Assembly (NCBI RefSeq): GCF_000729995.1
Contig: NZ_JNFG01000214.1
Location: forward strand, 248,001 to 312,000
Length of the DNA: 64,000 bases
Reading direction: 5' to 3'
Source of the DNA: Caballeronia sordidicola
Lineage (GTDB): Bacteria; Pseudomonadota; Gammaproteobacteria; Burkholderiales; Burkholderiaceae
Shown: piece after piece, positions 8,964 through 17,832 of the stretch
Layout: every line of letters starts with the position of its first letter
How positions within the stretch are numbered: the stretch's first letter is position 1
The notes under the pieces: generated by a model
What the model was told of the DNA's origin: nothing
What the model saw: only the letters and a program-made list of their open reading frames with translations
Databases searched by the model: none
Made by a program: the position numbers and the translations under genes

Positions 8964-9911
8964 TCAGACGCCTGCCACCATTTCCGGCACGATCTCGAAG
9001 AGGTCGCCGACCAGCCCATAGTCAGCGACCGAAAAGATCGGCGCCTCGGCGTCCTTGTTGATCGCGACAATCACTTTCGAATCCTTCATGCCCGCAAGAT
9101 GCTGGATCGCACCCGAGATGCCGACCGCCACATACAGTTGGGGCGCGACGATCTTGCCGGTCTGCCCCACCTGAGCGTCGTTCGGGGCAAACCCGGCATC
9201 GACGGCCGCGCGCGATGCACCGAGCGCGGCACCGAGCTTGTCGGCGAGCGGCTCGAGCACGTCCTTGAAGTTCTGGCTGCTGCCGAGTCCCCGGCCACCG
9301 GATACCACCGTCGCCGCTTGCCCCAGTTCAGGGCGATCCCGCGACGCCAGAGTCCGGCTGACAAGCTGCGCGCTGTTGCCATCGGCCGCGGCGGCGATCT
9401 CCTCCAGCCGAGCGCTTGCATCCGGGCTTGTAGCTTGTGCCGCGAGCGCATCGAAGGCGGTCGGTCTCACCGTGAGAACCTTGATCGGGTCAACCGATCT
9501 CACCGTCGCAATCGCGTTGCCCGCATAGACTGGGCGCTTGAACGTATTGGCATCAACCACGTCGACGATGTCGCCGATCTGCGCGGCATCGAGCTTCGCG
9601 GCGATGCGCGGCGCCAGGTTCTTGCCCTGGCTGCTCGCTGCAAGCAAAACGTGCGAATACGATTTCGCGATGGTCAGCACGGTCGCTTCAACATGCTCCG
9701 CGATCTGGGCTTCGAGGTGTGGCGCGTCAGCGAGCAGCACCGTGTGCACGCCGCCAAGTTTCAAGGCTTCATCGGCTGCCGCACGCGCGCCACTACCGGC
9801 GACAAGCACATGAATGTGCGTCGCTTCGATCCGGCTTGCTGCCGCAATGACGTTGAGCGTGACAGCGGACAACGCACGGTTGTCATGCTCCGCTATAACT
9901 AGAATGGCCAT
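8964..9911 (-). CDS. etfA: Electron transfer flavoprotein alpha subunit
   Basis: A 315-residue EtfA. The start MAILVIAEHDN at 9911 follows GAGGAAAAC. The C-terminal FAD-binding half is typical: VVSGGRGLGSSQNF, APNDAQVGQTGKIVAP and VAVGISGAIQHLAGM, then NKDAEAPIFSVADYGLVGDL. Together with EtfB it accepts electrons from the acyl-CoA dehydrogenase encoded two genes upstream. It would pass them to an ETF:quinone oxidoreductase, which is not encoded here. The dedicated copy inside the operon suggests that the pathway has its own electron carrier. Confidence 0.95.
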   Translation of the reverse strand: MAILVIAEHDNRALSAVTLNVIAAASRIEATHIHVLVAGSGARAAADEALKLGGVHTVLLADAPHLEAQIAEHVEATVLTIAKSYSHVLLAASSQGKNLAPRIAAKLDAAQIGDIVDVVDANTFKRPVYAGNAIATVRSVDPIKVLTVRPTAFDALAAQATSPDASARLEEIAAAADGNSAQLVSRTLASRDRPELGQAATVVSGGRGLGSSQNFKDVLEPLADKLGAALGASRAAVDAGFAPNDAQVGQTGKIVAPQLYVAVGISGAIQHLAGMKDSKVIVAINKDAEAPIFSVADYGLVGDLFEIVPEMVAGV

Positions 9912-9921
9912 GCTGTTTTCC

Positions 9922-10671
9922 TCACAATACTTTTGCTTGGTCGCGTAGCGCGCCGAGCAGCGCGGCCACGTCCGGCACCTTGATGCCCGCCTTGCGCGCC
10001 GCCGATTCCTCGACATGCAGGGTCTGAAGGTGTGGCGCGACATCGACGCCCAGCGCGCCGGGAGTCACCGTTTCCATCGGCTTCTTTTTTGCCTTCATGA
10101 TGTTGGGCAAGCTCACATAGCGCGGCTCGTTCAGCCGCAGGTCGCTTGTGACGACTGCCGGCATCGGCAGCGACAGCGTCTCCTCTCCGCCATCCACTTC
10201 GCGCGTGACCATCAGCCGGTCGCCTTCAACCGACACCTTCGAGGCGAACGTCGCCTGCGGCAAGCCCGCGAGTGCGGCGAGCATCTGTCCGGTCTGGTTC
10301 GCATCGTCGTCGATAGCCTGCTTGCCCAGCAGAATCAGGCCCGGCGCCTCCCTGTCGACGATCGCCTTCAGCAGCTTCGCCACCGCGAGCGGTTGCAGCT
10401 CGGCGCTCGTCTCCACGAGAATGGCCCGGTCCGCCCCCATCGCGAGCGCCGTTCTCAGCGTCTCCTGTGATTGCGTCGTGCCGCATGACACCGCGATCAC
10501 TTCCGTCGCGACGCCTGCCTCCTTGAGACGAACCGCTTCCTCCATTGCGATTTCGTCGAAGGGGTTCATCGACATTTTCGCGTTGGCCAAGTCGAGTCCG
10601 CTGCCATCGCTTTTGACGCGCGGTTTGACGTTGTAGTCGAGCACTCGCTTGACGGCGACCACCACTTTCAT
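9922..10671 (-). CDS. etfB: Electron transfer flavoprotein beta subunit
   Basis: A 249-residue EtfB starting MKVVVAVKRVLDYNVKPR at 10671 behind GGAGA. It carries the family segments MNPFDEIAMEEAVRLKE, GADRAILVE and DDDANQTGQMLAALAGLPQ. It lies 10 bases upstream of etfA, forming the usual etfBA pair. It makes the AMP-binding partner of the FAD-binding EtfA and docks on the acyl-CoA dehydrogenase. Confidence 0.95.
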   Translation of the reverse strand: MKVVVAVKRVLDYNVKPRVKSDGSGLDLANAKMSMNPFDEIAMEEAVRLKEAGVATEVIAVSCGTTQSQETLRTALAMGADRAILVETSAELQPLAVAKLLKAIVDREAPGLILLGKQAIDDDANQTGQMLAALAGLPQATFASKVSVEGDRLMVTREVDGGEETLSLPMPAVVTSDLRLNEPRYVSLPNIMKAKKKPMETVTPGALGVDVAPHLQTLHVEESAARKAGIKVPDVAALLGALRDQAKVL

Positions 10672-10723
10672 CGTTGTTTCTCCATGTCGTATGGCGCTTT
10701 CGTGAGGCAACTTCGCCAGTCGA

Positions 10724-11866
10724 TCAGTTTTCCAGCAATCTGCGCGCGACGATCAACCGGTGAATCTCGTTGGTGCCTTCAATGATCTGATTGAGCTTCG
10801 CATCCCGCATCATTCGCTCGACCGGGAACTCCTTCGAGTAGCCGTAGCTGCCCAGCACCTGCACCGCTTCGGTCGTGACCTCCATTGCAATATCGGTCAC
10901 GAAGCACTTGGTAATCGACGAGATCATGTTCAGCCGCGAGTGATCGCCCGAGTCGATTTCATCGGCGCAGTTGTAGAGCAGGTTGCGCGCGGCCTCGATC
11001 TTGATCGCCATGTCGGCGAGCTTGAACTGCATGCCCTGGAACTCCGCGATGGCGCGTCCAAACTGCTTGCGCTCCTTCGCATACGCGACAGAAACGTCAA
11101 GCGCACCCTGGGCAAGTCCTAGTGAGGTGGCCGCGATGGTCGGGCGGTTCAGGTCCAGCACTTTCATGCAGGCCTTGAAACCCTGTCCTTCCTCGCCGAG
11201 CAGGCAGTCCGCGTCGACACGCATGTCGTCGAAGAAGAGTTCGTGGTTCGGCGCCCCGTTGCGTCCCATCTTGTGTTCCTGGCGGCCGAGGCGAAAACCG
11301 GGTGTCTTCGTATCAACGAGAAACGCGCTGATGCCGTCCGATCCGCTCGCCTCCGACGTGCGTGCGAAGAGCAGCACGTAATGCGCGTATCCACCCCACG
11401 TAATCCAGTTCTTCTGTCCATTGATGACATACGAATTGCCATCCTTCACTGCTCGCGTGCGGATGGACGACACGTCGGAACCAGCCTGCGGCTCGGTCAC
11501 CGCGATCGCCGTGACGAGACGCCCTTCGGCTGCAAGCGGCAGCCACCGCTGCTTCTGTTCCTCGGTGCCGTAATGCAGGATCGGCAGGATGAACGAGATT
11601 GAATTGTTTCCGCACAAGGTTGCGGCGGCGAGCGACACCTTGGCGATCTCCTCCTTGACGATACACACGGTCTTCAGGTTTCCGCCCGGTCCTCCGTACT
11701 CCTCCGGCAGCCACAACTGCAGGAGGCCCATGTCACCGAAGATCGGGACCAGTTCCGACGGAAAGCGGTCGCTCTCTTCCATGCCGGCCACGAGCGGCAC
11801 GATGTCCTTCTGGACCATCCGGCGAACCGAGTCCTGGATCGAAACCTGCTCTTCATTGAGACGCAT
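10724..11866 (-). CDS. Acyl-CoA dehydrogenase
   Basis: A 380-residue FAD acyl-CoA dehydrogenase starting MRLNEEQVSIQDSVRRM at 11866, after GGAGTGAAT. The FAD/substrate loop AVTEPQAGSDVSSI, the YVINGQKNWITWGG segment and the C-terminal IIEGTNEIHRLIVARRLL are all present; in the last motif the Glu of EGT is the usual catalytic base. It should make an alpha,beta-unsaturated CoA thioester and reduce the EtfBA encoded directly downstream. The acyl substrate is presumably the CoA thioester made by the CaiB enzymes. Confidence 0.94.
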   Translation of the reverse strand: MRLNEEQVSIQDSVRRMVQKDIVPLVAGMEESDRFPSELVPIFGDMGLLQLWLPEEYGGPGGNLKTVCIVKEEIAKVSLAAATLCGNNSISFILPILHYGTEEQKQRWLPLAAEGRLVTAIAVTEPQAGSDVSSIRTRAVKDGNSYVINGQKNWITWGGYAHYVLLFARTSEASGSDGISAFLVDTKTPGFRLGRQEHKMGRNGAPNHELFFDDMRVDADCLLGEEGQGFKACMKVLDLNRPTIAATSLGLAQGALDVSVAYAKERKQFGRAIAEFQGMQFKLADMAIKIEAARNLLYNCADEIDSGDHSRLNMISSITKCFVTDIAMEVTTEAVQVLGSYGYSKEFPVERMMRDAKLNQIIEGTNEIHRLIVARRLLEN

Positions 11867-11912
11867 ATTCACTCCGTCAGTCGATGCTGTTTTGCCCGGC
11901 CAATCGATACAA

Positions 11913-12707
11913 TCAATATCCCGGGAAGGAAAGACCGCCATTGATGCTGAGGGTCGATCCCGAAACCTGATCTGACTCCTTGCTCGACAAATACAGGATG
12001 TATTCCGCGAGATCCTCGGCGGTGTTCAGCTTGAACTTCACGCGTTGCTCGGCCTTCGTGAACGCCTTGACGATGACTTCCTGCGACCCGGCATCCCTCG
12101 CGGCAAGAAAGCGATCATGAGCGGGCGTACCCGTGGTCAGCGTGGTCGCCACCGAGTTGATGCGAATGCCGAGATGCGCGAGTTCCGCGCCGAGTGCGCG
12201 CGTGAGGAACATGATCGATGCACCGGCCGCGCCGATCATCGACTCGCTCGGCGTTGGCGTGCGCGCGGCGTCCGTCGTGATCAGCACGATCTTTCCGTAC
12301 TTCTGATCACGCATGAATTTCGTCGCCGCATGGACGGCGTTCAGGCGTGGCATCAGGCGGCTCGTCAAGCATGCGATGCCTTCATCAGGCGCCATGTCGA
12401 CGAACAACTTGGGCTTCGGATCCCGCGGACCACCGCTCGCCACCACAATGTCCACCTTGCCAAATCGCGTGACGGCTTCCTCTACCGCGCGCTCGATTCC
12501 GCCGTAAGTCAGCAGGTCGCTGTTCACGAAAATGCGCTTGCCCGCAAACGCGCTGCATTCTTCAATCAGCGCTTGCGCCGCGACCTCGTCGCGTCCCTGG
12601 ATCACCACGCTCGCGCCGCTTTGCGCGAGCTTCTTGACCGCCGCCCGCCCGATTCCCTTTGTGCCACCCAGCACCACGGCCGATGAGCCGGTAAGTTCAG
12701 TCAGCAT
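11913..12707 (-). CDS. SDR-family protein lacking the catalytic Tyr/Lys
   Basis: A 264-residue short-chain dehydrogenase/reductase fold. The cofactor motif GGTKGIGRA is near residues 14-22, VVASGGPRD stands for the NNAG region, and the C-terminus ends SGSTLSINGGLSFPGY as usual. Where active SDRs have YxxxK, alignment on the following LTRALGAEL gives PSESMIGAAGAS: the Tyr and Lys positions are Ile and Gly. Either the enzyme uses different residues or it is not a classical dehydrogenase. It sits between the crotonase and the acyl-CoA dehydrogenase, where a 3-hydroxyacyl-CoA dehydrogenase would be expected. Confidence 0.85.
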   Translation of the reverse strand: MLTELTGSSAVVLGGTKGIGRAAVKKLAQSGASVVIQGRDEVAAQALIEECSAFAGKRIFVNSDLLTYGGIERAVEEAVTRFGKVDIVVASGGPRDPKPKLFVDMAPDEGIACLTSRLMPRLNAVHAATKFMRDQKYGKIVLITTDAARTPTPSESMIGAAGASIMFLTRALGAELAHLGIRINSVATTLTTGTPAHDRFLAARDAGSQEVIVKAFTKAEQRVKFKLNTAEDLAEYILYLSSKESDQVSGSTLSINGGLSFPGY

Positions 12708-12776
12708 GTTGTTTCCTGTTCCTTTCTCTAGATCCGTTTTATTCGAGCGATCGCTCGCGTCCTCGGCGAGCGCGAA

Positions 12777-13655
12777 TTACTCATCCGTTTTCGTCTCGCC
12801 GCCGTAGCGCGTTTCGCGCGAATGCGCCGCACCGGTCACCCCTTTTTTCTTGCGCTCTTTCATGAAGTTGCTTTCATCCGGCTCGTAACGGATGTTCGTG
12901 CCGAGCGCATGCATGACGTAACCGTGCACGAACTGCGAGGTCATGCCGAGCGAGTCAAGCGCGAGATGCGTGGCAGCCTTGCCGATCGCGATCGCGTCAC
13001 GTGGCAGACGAACGATCCGTTCGGCCCAGTCCTCGCCGGCGGCCGCGAGTTCGCTCGCAGGCACGGCCTTGTTCACAAGCCCAAGGCGCGCGGCCTCAGT
13101 CCCATTCATCGTTTCACCGAGCAGCAGCACTTCGCGCGCTTTCTTTGGACCCATCGTGAGAATGTTGATGCTCGTCATGTACGAAGCGCCCGCGAGGCCC
13201 ATCTTTTGTTCGGGGTGACCGATCTTCGCGTCTTCGGCGGCGATCGCCAGATCGCTCGCTTCCACGATGTACAGCCCCGCCCCGACGCAATATCCCTGCA
13301 CCAGCGAAAGCGTGGGCTTGGTGCAATACAGGATCTGGCGAAACTGCTCTACGTGGTGCTTGTCGAAACTCAACCGGATGCGTTGGCTTGGCCTGCGCGC
13401 TCCGGGGTCTTTCGAAAAACCATATTCCGCGCCGCCGACCTGCGCGAGATCGTGCCCCGTCGAAAAGTCCCGCCCCTCACCGCGGAAGATGATCACGCGC
13501 ACGTCGTCGTCGCGTTCGGCGGTTTCTACGTGCTCCATCAGCCGGTCGAACATTTCGTAAGTCAGCGCGTTGCGCTTTTCATCACGGCAGAACGTGATGT
13601 AGGCACGGCCTTCTTTCGCTTCGTACTTAACCAGGTCTCTCAGATCGTCACTCAT
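12777..13655 (-). CDS. Enoyl-CoA hydratase/isomerase (crotonase) family protein
   Basis: A 292-residue crotonase-fold protein and first gene of the long minus-strand operon. Oxyanion-hole segments are GEGRDFSTGHDL and QGYCVGAGLYIVEASDLAIA. Of the two Glu residues used by hydratases, the second is present (IGHPEQKMGL) but the first, in the CELA position, is replaced by Tyr/Ile (GLYIV). That makes it more like isomerase, lyase or ring-opening members than a standard hydratase. The tail is unusually basic (FMKERKKKGVTG). The operon promoter and an operator copy lie in 13656-13977. Confidence 0.88.
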   Translation of the reverse strand: MSDDLRDLVKYEAKEGRAYITFCRDEKRNALTYEMFDRLMEHVETAERDDDVRVIIFRGEGRDFSTGHDLAQVGGAEYGFSKDPGARRPSQRIRLSFDKHHVEQFRQILYCTKPTLSLVQGYCVGAGLYIVEASDLAIAAEDAKIGHPEQKMGLAGASYMTSINILTMGPKKAREVLLLGETMNGTEAARLGLVNKAVPASELAAAGEDWAERIVRLPRDAIAIGKAATHLALDSLGMTSQFVHGYVMHALGTNIRYEPDESNFMKERKKKGVTGAAHSRETRYGGETKTDE

Positions 13656-13767
13656 TGCTCGTCCTTGGGTCTTGGGGTTGTGCAGCCCGAATCAATCAAT
13701 GGCGCGGGCCAATGTACCGGGCGCATTCAGCCAGCAGCATCAAACAAAAATCCGGCAATTAAATTTT

Positions 13768-13788
13768 GGTCCATTGGATGAACCTTTG
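13768..13788 (-). promoter_or_regulatory. Putative GntR-regulator operator before the 13655 operon
   Basis: CATTGGATGAACCTTTG (13772-13788, + strand) is identical at three promoters of the island. Here it lies inside a near-perfect palindrome, GGTCCAT-TGG-ATGAACC (13768-13784, one mismatch). It is 116 bases upstream of the crotonase start and about 190 bases upstream of the divergent gntR gene, so it may control both. The rest of the 322-base intergenic region 13656-13977 shows no gene. Confidence 0.65.
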
Positions 13789-13977
13789 AAACATACTCTA
13801 CAAAATCCACAGCGATGTCAAGTCTCGAAAGCGCGAGGTTTCCAGGCAAGCTGAATACGGACGTCGAACCCGTACGCGGCGGATTACTGACTACGTGAGA
13901 CTGATTGCGTATTGCTTACTTGATGAATCGAACGAGCGGAGGTAGCATCAAGCGACAACACATGAATGGATTAATCA

Positions 13978-14796
13978 TTGAAAACCTCCAACACCAGCAG
14001 CCGCGCGCCCAAGCCCAAGATTGAAGCTGCCTCCGAAGACGCCGCGCCACCGCGCGCGCGTCCGGTGCACGCCTACGCGCCTGTGCAGACGCGTCGTGCG
14101 TTCGAGGCAGTCGCGGACCAGATCCGGGGCCAGTTGGCAAGCGGTGCGCTGCAGCCCGGCGATCGCCTGCCGCCCGAGCGCGAGTTGGCCGAGCAGTTCA
14201 GCCTGAGCCGCAACACGGTCAGAGAGGCCTTGCGTTCCCTCGAAATGGCTGGCGTGCTGGAGTTTCGCAAGGGCGCCACCGGCGGCGCGTTTGTGCGCGA
14301 AGGCCAGGGCGACGCCGTGATCGCCGGGTTCGCCGACCTTTTCCGGCTTGGCGCAATTCGTCCGGCGGACCTTACCGAAGCGCGGCTCATCGTGAGCGTG
14401 GCGGCAACGCGCCTCGCCTGCCAGCGCGGGACCGAGGCGGACTTCGAAGCCCTACGCGAAAATTTCCATCGAAGCGAACTCGCGGTGGCCGAAGGTGATG
14501 TTCACGAACGCGTGCGGATCAATCTCGATTTCCATCGGTTGCTCGCGCGCACGGCACGCAACCCCGTGCTGGTCATCTTGACCGATGCGCTCGTCGAGAT
14601 TCACGAACAGTTGCTGGAAGTGGTGTCGCCGCTGCCGGACAGCGCGGTCATGCCATCACGCCGGCGCCTGCTCAAATACCTCGCGGCCCGTGACGAAGAA
14701 AAGGCTGCCGCCGAGATGGAAACGCATCTGAAGGCGCTCCAACGGCACTATCTTTTGCAGCAGACGGAGATCAAGCAGGTCAGGCGCGCGAGCTGA
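13978..14796 (+). CDS. GntR-family transcriptional regulator (FadR/FCD type)
   Basis: A roughly 272-residue regulator. After an N-terminal polar tail, residues about 45-105 form the GntR winged helix (GALQPGDRLPPERELAEQF, then SLSRNTVREALRSLE). The C-terminal half is an all-helical FCD ligand domain with the metal-site pattern expected of that group (RINLDFHRLLARTARN, ...EMETHLKAL). FCD regulators usually bind an organic-acid or CoA-type ligand and repress. The start is a TTG at 13978 with no clear ribosome site, so it may begin elsewhere. It is the only regulator inside the island, so control of the four units is inferred. Confidence 0.9.
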   Translation: MKTSNTSSRAPKPKIEAASEDAAPPRARPVHAYAPVQTRRAFEAVADQIRGQLASGALQPGDRLPPERELAEQFSLSRNTVREALRSLEMAGVLEFRKGATGGAFVREGQGDAVIAGFADLFRLGAIRPADLTEARLIVSVAATRLACQRGTEADFEALRENFHRSELAVAEGDVHERVRINLDFHRLLARTARNPVLVILTDALVEIHEQLLEVVSPLPDSAVMPSRRRLLKYLAARDEEKAAAEMETHLKALQRHYLLQQTEIKQVRRAS

Positions 14797-14810
14797 ATCG
14801 TTCGGCAGAC

Positions 14811-14838
14811 GCAGGCCAGGCGCTTTGGATTGGCCTGC
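14811..14838. terminator. Hairpin between convergent genes
   Basis: GCAGGCCA (14811-14818) and TGGCCTGC (14831-14838) form a perfect 8-bp stem with a 12-base loop. It lies between the 3' end of gntR (+) and the 3' end of the FAD dehydrogenase gene (-), where a shared terminator would be expected. The T-run is weak. Confidence 0.45.
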
Positions 14839-14856
14839 TTCTGCTGGACGAAAAAA

Positions 14857-16302
14857 CTATGCGGACACTTCAAGGCCGCGAGCCACGGCCTCTGCGGAGC
14901 GCAGACCGAACACGGCCGCCTTGGCAAGGCCGCCCACATACCCTGCGTTAGCGCCCCCCTCGATTCCACCTGTCGTCGCGCCGGCCGCATATAGGCCCGG
15001 TATCGGCCGGTGCCCTTCGTCAAGCACCTGCCCGTCTGCATCAATAACCAACCCGCCCATCGTGTAGGTCATTCCCGCGCACAGCGCAATGGCGAGATAG
15101 CCAGGACCGTTGATCGGCCACGGCCCGGTGGCAAGCGTCGCGGGTTTGACCGTGCGTCGCAGGGAAAGCGTGTCGAGGCGACCGCCCGCGAGCGCCTCGT
15201 TATATTCCCGCAAGGTTCGCTTTAATGTATGCGCTTGCATGCCGAGTTTGGCCGCGAGCGTTTCGATGTCGTTGGCCCGGTGAATCGTTGCACCCAGTCG
15301 CTCAAGGGCGGGATTCGGCGGCAGCAGGAACGCCCCACCCGGTCCTGACCAGATGGCTTCATCGAGAATGACGAAGGACGACAGCGGTTCATCGAGCGCG
15401 GCGACCGCATTCGCGATCGCGACGCCGCCCAGGCCCTCGTCGGTGAAACGTCTTCCCGCACCGTCCACGACAATGGCCGACGAAGCGACGATGTCGAGCA
15501 CCGGATAAGGCCATAGCGATTCGTCATTCAGTGCGCCCGCACATTGCACGTGCCCGTAGAACTTGTCCATGCCCGTCACCGCGGCGCCGACGGCCTGCGC
15601 CATGCGGATGCCGTCTCCCATGCCCGTTCCCGCACCTCGCTTGCACAGATGCTCCGGCCGCGGCGAAATGTATTCGCGGACCATGACCGCATTACCCTGG
15701 AAACCGCCGTCGGCTAGCAGCACGGCGCGCGCTTCGATCAGCAGGTCTTCACCCTGCCCGGTCTGTGCAGTCACGCCCGAACATCGTCCGCCGGTCACTC
15801 GAAGCTCGCGCGCCCGCGCGTCTCTGATGAAGCGTCCGCCGGATGCCGCGAACGCTGCTTCCAGCCGCTGTAGCAGCAGATCACCGCCCTTGCCTCGCCA
15901 GTGATTTTGGAAGCCGGTCTCCCGCAAGCTGAACGGCATGAGCATGTGGCCCATGAACGGATAATCGCCGCCGCGCCCGAACTCTGCGCCGCGCCGCGCC
16001 AGCCAGTCGACAACACGCGCGCCGTCCTTCGCCATTGCGTGCGCAAGTGCTTCGTCGCGCAAGCCCTCACTCGCTTCGACGATCGCTTGTTGCAAGACCT
16101 CCGTCCCGGCCTCGATATCGCGAAAGGCGATATGAAAAACCCCTCCCGCGTAACGCGAATTGGCAGGATAAAGTGGTTCTCGACCCGCTTCCAGAAGGAT
16201 GACTGAACATCCGAGTTCCGTCGCGCGATTGGCGGCGACGAGCCCTGCAAGTCCGCCTCCGACGATTGCGAAATCTGCGCTCAGCGACGCGTTCGGCATC
16301 AT
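14857..16302 (-). CDS. FAD-binding dehydrogenase (fumarate reductase/KstD/TcuA family)
   Basis: A 481-residue flavoprotein with the N-terminal dinucleotide motif DFAIVGGGLAGLVAANRA, a second FAD contact in LLADGGFQGN, and the C-terminal GLYAAGATTGGIEGGANAGYVGGLAKA typical of the FrdA/KstD group. Soluble members desaturate ring ketones (3-ketosteroid delta1-dehydrogenase, 4-oxocyclohexanecarboxylate desaturases), oxidise tricarballylate, or reduce fumarate-like compounds. It is the last gene of the transporter operon, 17 bases after livF. In a pathway that begins with P450 hydroxylation and ends in aromatic ring cleavage, a ring desaturase is an attractive but unproven role. Confidence 0.88.
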   Translation of the reverse strand: MMPNASLSADFAIVGGGLAGLVAANRATELGCSVILLEAGREPLYPANSRYAGGVFHIAFRDIEAGTEVLQQAIVEASEGLRDEALAHAMAKDGARVVDWLARRGAEFGRGGDYPFMGHMLMPFSLRETGFQNHWRGKGGDLLLQRLEAAFAASGGRFIRDARARELRVTGGRCSGVTAQTGQGEDLLIEARAVLLADGGFQGNAVMVREYISPRPEHLCKRGAGTGMGDGIRMAQAVGAAVTGMDKFYGHVQCAGALNDESLWPYPVLDIVASSAIVVDGAGRRFTDEGLGGVAIANAVAALDEPLSSFVILDEAIWSGPGGAFLLPPNPALERLGATIHRANDIETLAAKLGMQAHTLKRTLREYNEALAGGRLDTLSLRRTVKPATLATGPWPINGPGYLAIALCAGMTYTMGGLVIDADGQVLDEGHRPIPGLYAAGATTGGIEGGANAGYVGGLAKAAVFGLRSAEAVARGLEVSA

Positions 16303-16319
16303 GCGTTCTCCATACGGTT

Positions 16320-17030
16320 TTAACCGAGGTAGGCTTGCTGGATCGATTCGTGATTGCGTAGCGACTCGCCGGTTCCTTCGGCCGCAATGTTGCCGACCGA
16401 GAGCACGTATCCGTAGTCGGAAAGCGCCAGCGCTTCGTCGGCATGTTGTTCGACGAGAAGAATGGTCAGCCCGCTTCGCCGCAACACCTGCAGCACGTTG
16501 AACATGCGCTCGACCACGATGGGCGCGAGGCCGAGCGACGGTTCGTCCAGCAGCAACAACTTCGGATCGGCCATCAGCGCGCGCCCTATCGCCACCATCG
16601 ACTGCTCTCCGCCGCTTAACGTGATGGCCCGTTGATCGGCGCGCTCCTTGAGTTTCGGAAAGAGCTCATACACGTAGTCGAGGCGCTCGCGAAAAAGCGC
16701 CGAAGCGCGTCGTTGTCGCAACCGGTGGAAACCGAGCCGCAGGTTCTCCGTGACTGTCAATGCGGAAAAAAGCTGACGGCCCTCGGGCACCTGAACGATC
16801 CCGAGTTCCACCACTTCCGGCGCTGACATCCTGACGATATTCTGCCCGTCAAAGGTGATGGCTCCAGCGTTCACATCGACGAGCCGCGACAACGCGTTGA
16901 TGAGCGTGGACTTGCCTGCGCCGTTGGCGCCGACCGCGGCGACAATGGTTCCCTGGCGTATTTCGAGCGAGATGCCGTGCAACGCCTCGGTGCCCTTGTA
17001 GCCGGCACGCAATCCCTCAATCTTTAGCAT
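16320..17030 (-). CDS. livF: ABC transporter ATP-binding protein LivF
   Basis: A 236-residue ATPase of the branched-chain amino-acid (HAAT) family. Walker A is GANGAGKST (near residue 35), the signature is LSGGEQSMVAIGRAL, and Walker B is LLLLDEPSLGL. It overlaps the end of livG by 14 bases, which implies translational coupling. With LivG it powers the importer formed by LivH and LivM. Confidence 0.95.
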   Translation of the reverse strand: MLKIEGLRAGYKGTEALHGISLEIRQGTIVAAVGANGAGKSTLINALSRLVDVNAGAITFDGQNIVRMSAPEVVELGIVQVPEGRQLFSALTVTENLRLGFHRLRQRRASALFRERLDYVYELFPKLKERADQRAITLSGGEQSMVAIGRALMADPKLLLLDEPSLGLAPIVVERMFNVLQVLRRSGLTILLVEQHADEALALSDYGYVLSVGNIAAEGTGESLRNHESIQQAYLG

Positions 17031-17832
17031 GCGCGCCCCCGGTTCCCAGATACGCCTCGATCACCTTCGGGTCACTCTGGACCGCCGCGGCGTCCCCTTC
17101 GGCAATCTTCGCGCCGTGATCGAGCACGACGATGCGATGACATAACCCCATGATGAATCCGATATCGTGCTCGACGATCAGGATCGTCAGTCCATCGTCG
17201 TTGAGCAGGCGCAGCATGCGGCCGAGACCCGCCGTTTCTTCGTCGTTCAGACCCGCGGCCGGTTCGTCGAGCAGCAGGATGCCGGGCTCGCTCGCAAGCG
17301 CACGCGCGATTTCGACGAGACGTTGCTGCCCGTGCGGCACATGCGCGATCAGGTCGTCCGCGCGCGGCGCAAGGCCGACGAACTGCAGCAGTTCCATCGC
17401 GCGTTGCGCACAGCGGCGCTCGTCGGCCGCGACCTTGCGAAAGCGCAGCAGCGACGGGATGAAACCGTCGACAAGTTGCGGATGAAATCCGAGCATCACG
17501 TTCTCGAGGACCGTGAGTCCGCTGAACAGGCGCACGATCTGGAAGGTACGGGCCATGCCCATCGCGCTTCGACGATGAAGCGGCGTATTCGTGATGTTTT
17601 CCTGCTTGAAGAAGATCTCGCCGGCACTCAGGCCGTCGACGCCCGTGATGAGGTTGAAGGTCGTTGACTTGCCCGCGCCGTTCGGCCCGATCAGCCCGAC
17701 GGCTTCCCCCTGCCGCACATCGAAGGACACGTCGTCGACGGCTACTAGTCCGCCAAAACGCTTCATGCCACCACGGATCGACATGAGCTGCGGCGCTTCG
17801 ATAGGCGTTCGCGATGCAGTTTGCGTCCTCAT
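17017..17832 (-). CDS. livG: ABC transporter ATP-binding protein LivG
   Basis: A 271-residue ATPase. The ATG at 17832 overlaps the livM stop by four bases, so I prefer it to the longer upstream frame. It has Walker A GPNGAGKST, the LivG-type long insert (GMARTFQIVRLFSGLTVLEN), the signature-region HGQQRLVEIARAL and Walker B ILLLDEPAAGLND. It pairs with LivF in the import complex. Confidence 0.95.
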   Translation of the reverse strand: MRTQTASRTPIEAPQLMSIRGGMKRFGGLVAVDDVSFDVRQGEAVGLIGPNGAGKSTTFNLITGVDGLSAGEIFFKQENITNTPLHRRSAMGMARTFQIVRLFSGLTVLENVMLGFHPQLVDGFIPSLLRFRKVAADERRCAQRAMELLQFVGLAPRADDLIAHVPHGQQRLVEIARALASEPGILLLDEPAAGLNDEETAGLGRMLRLLNDDGLTILIVEHDIGFIMGLCHRIVVLDHGAKIAEGDAAAVQSDPKVIEAYLGTGGAHAKD

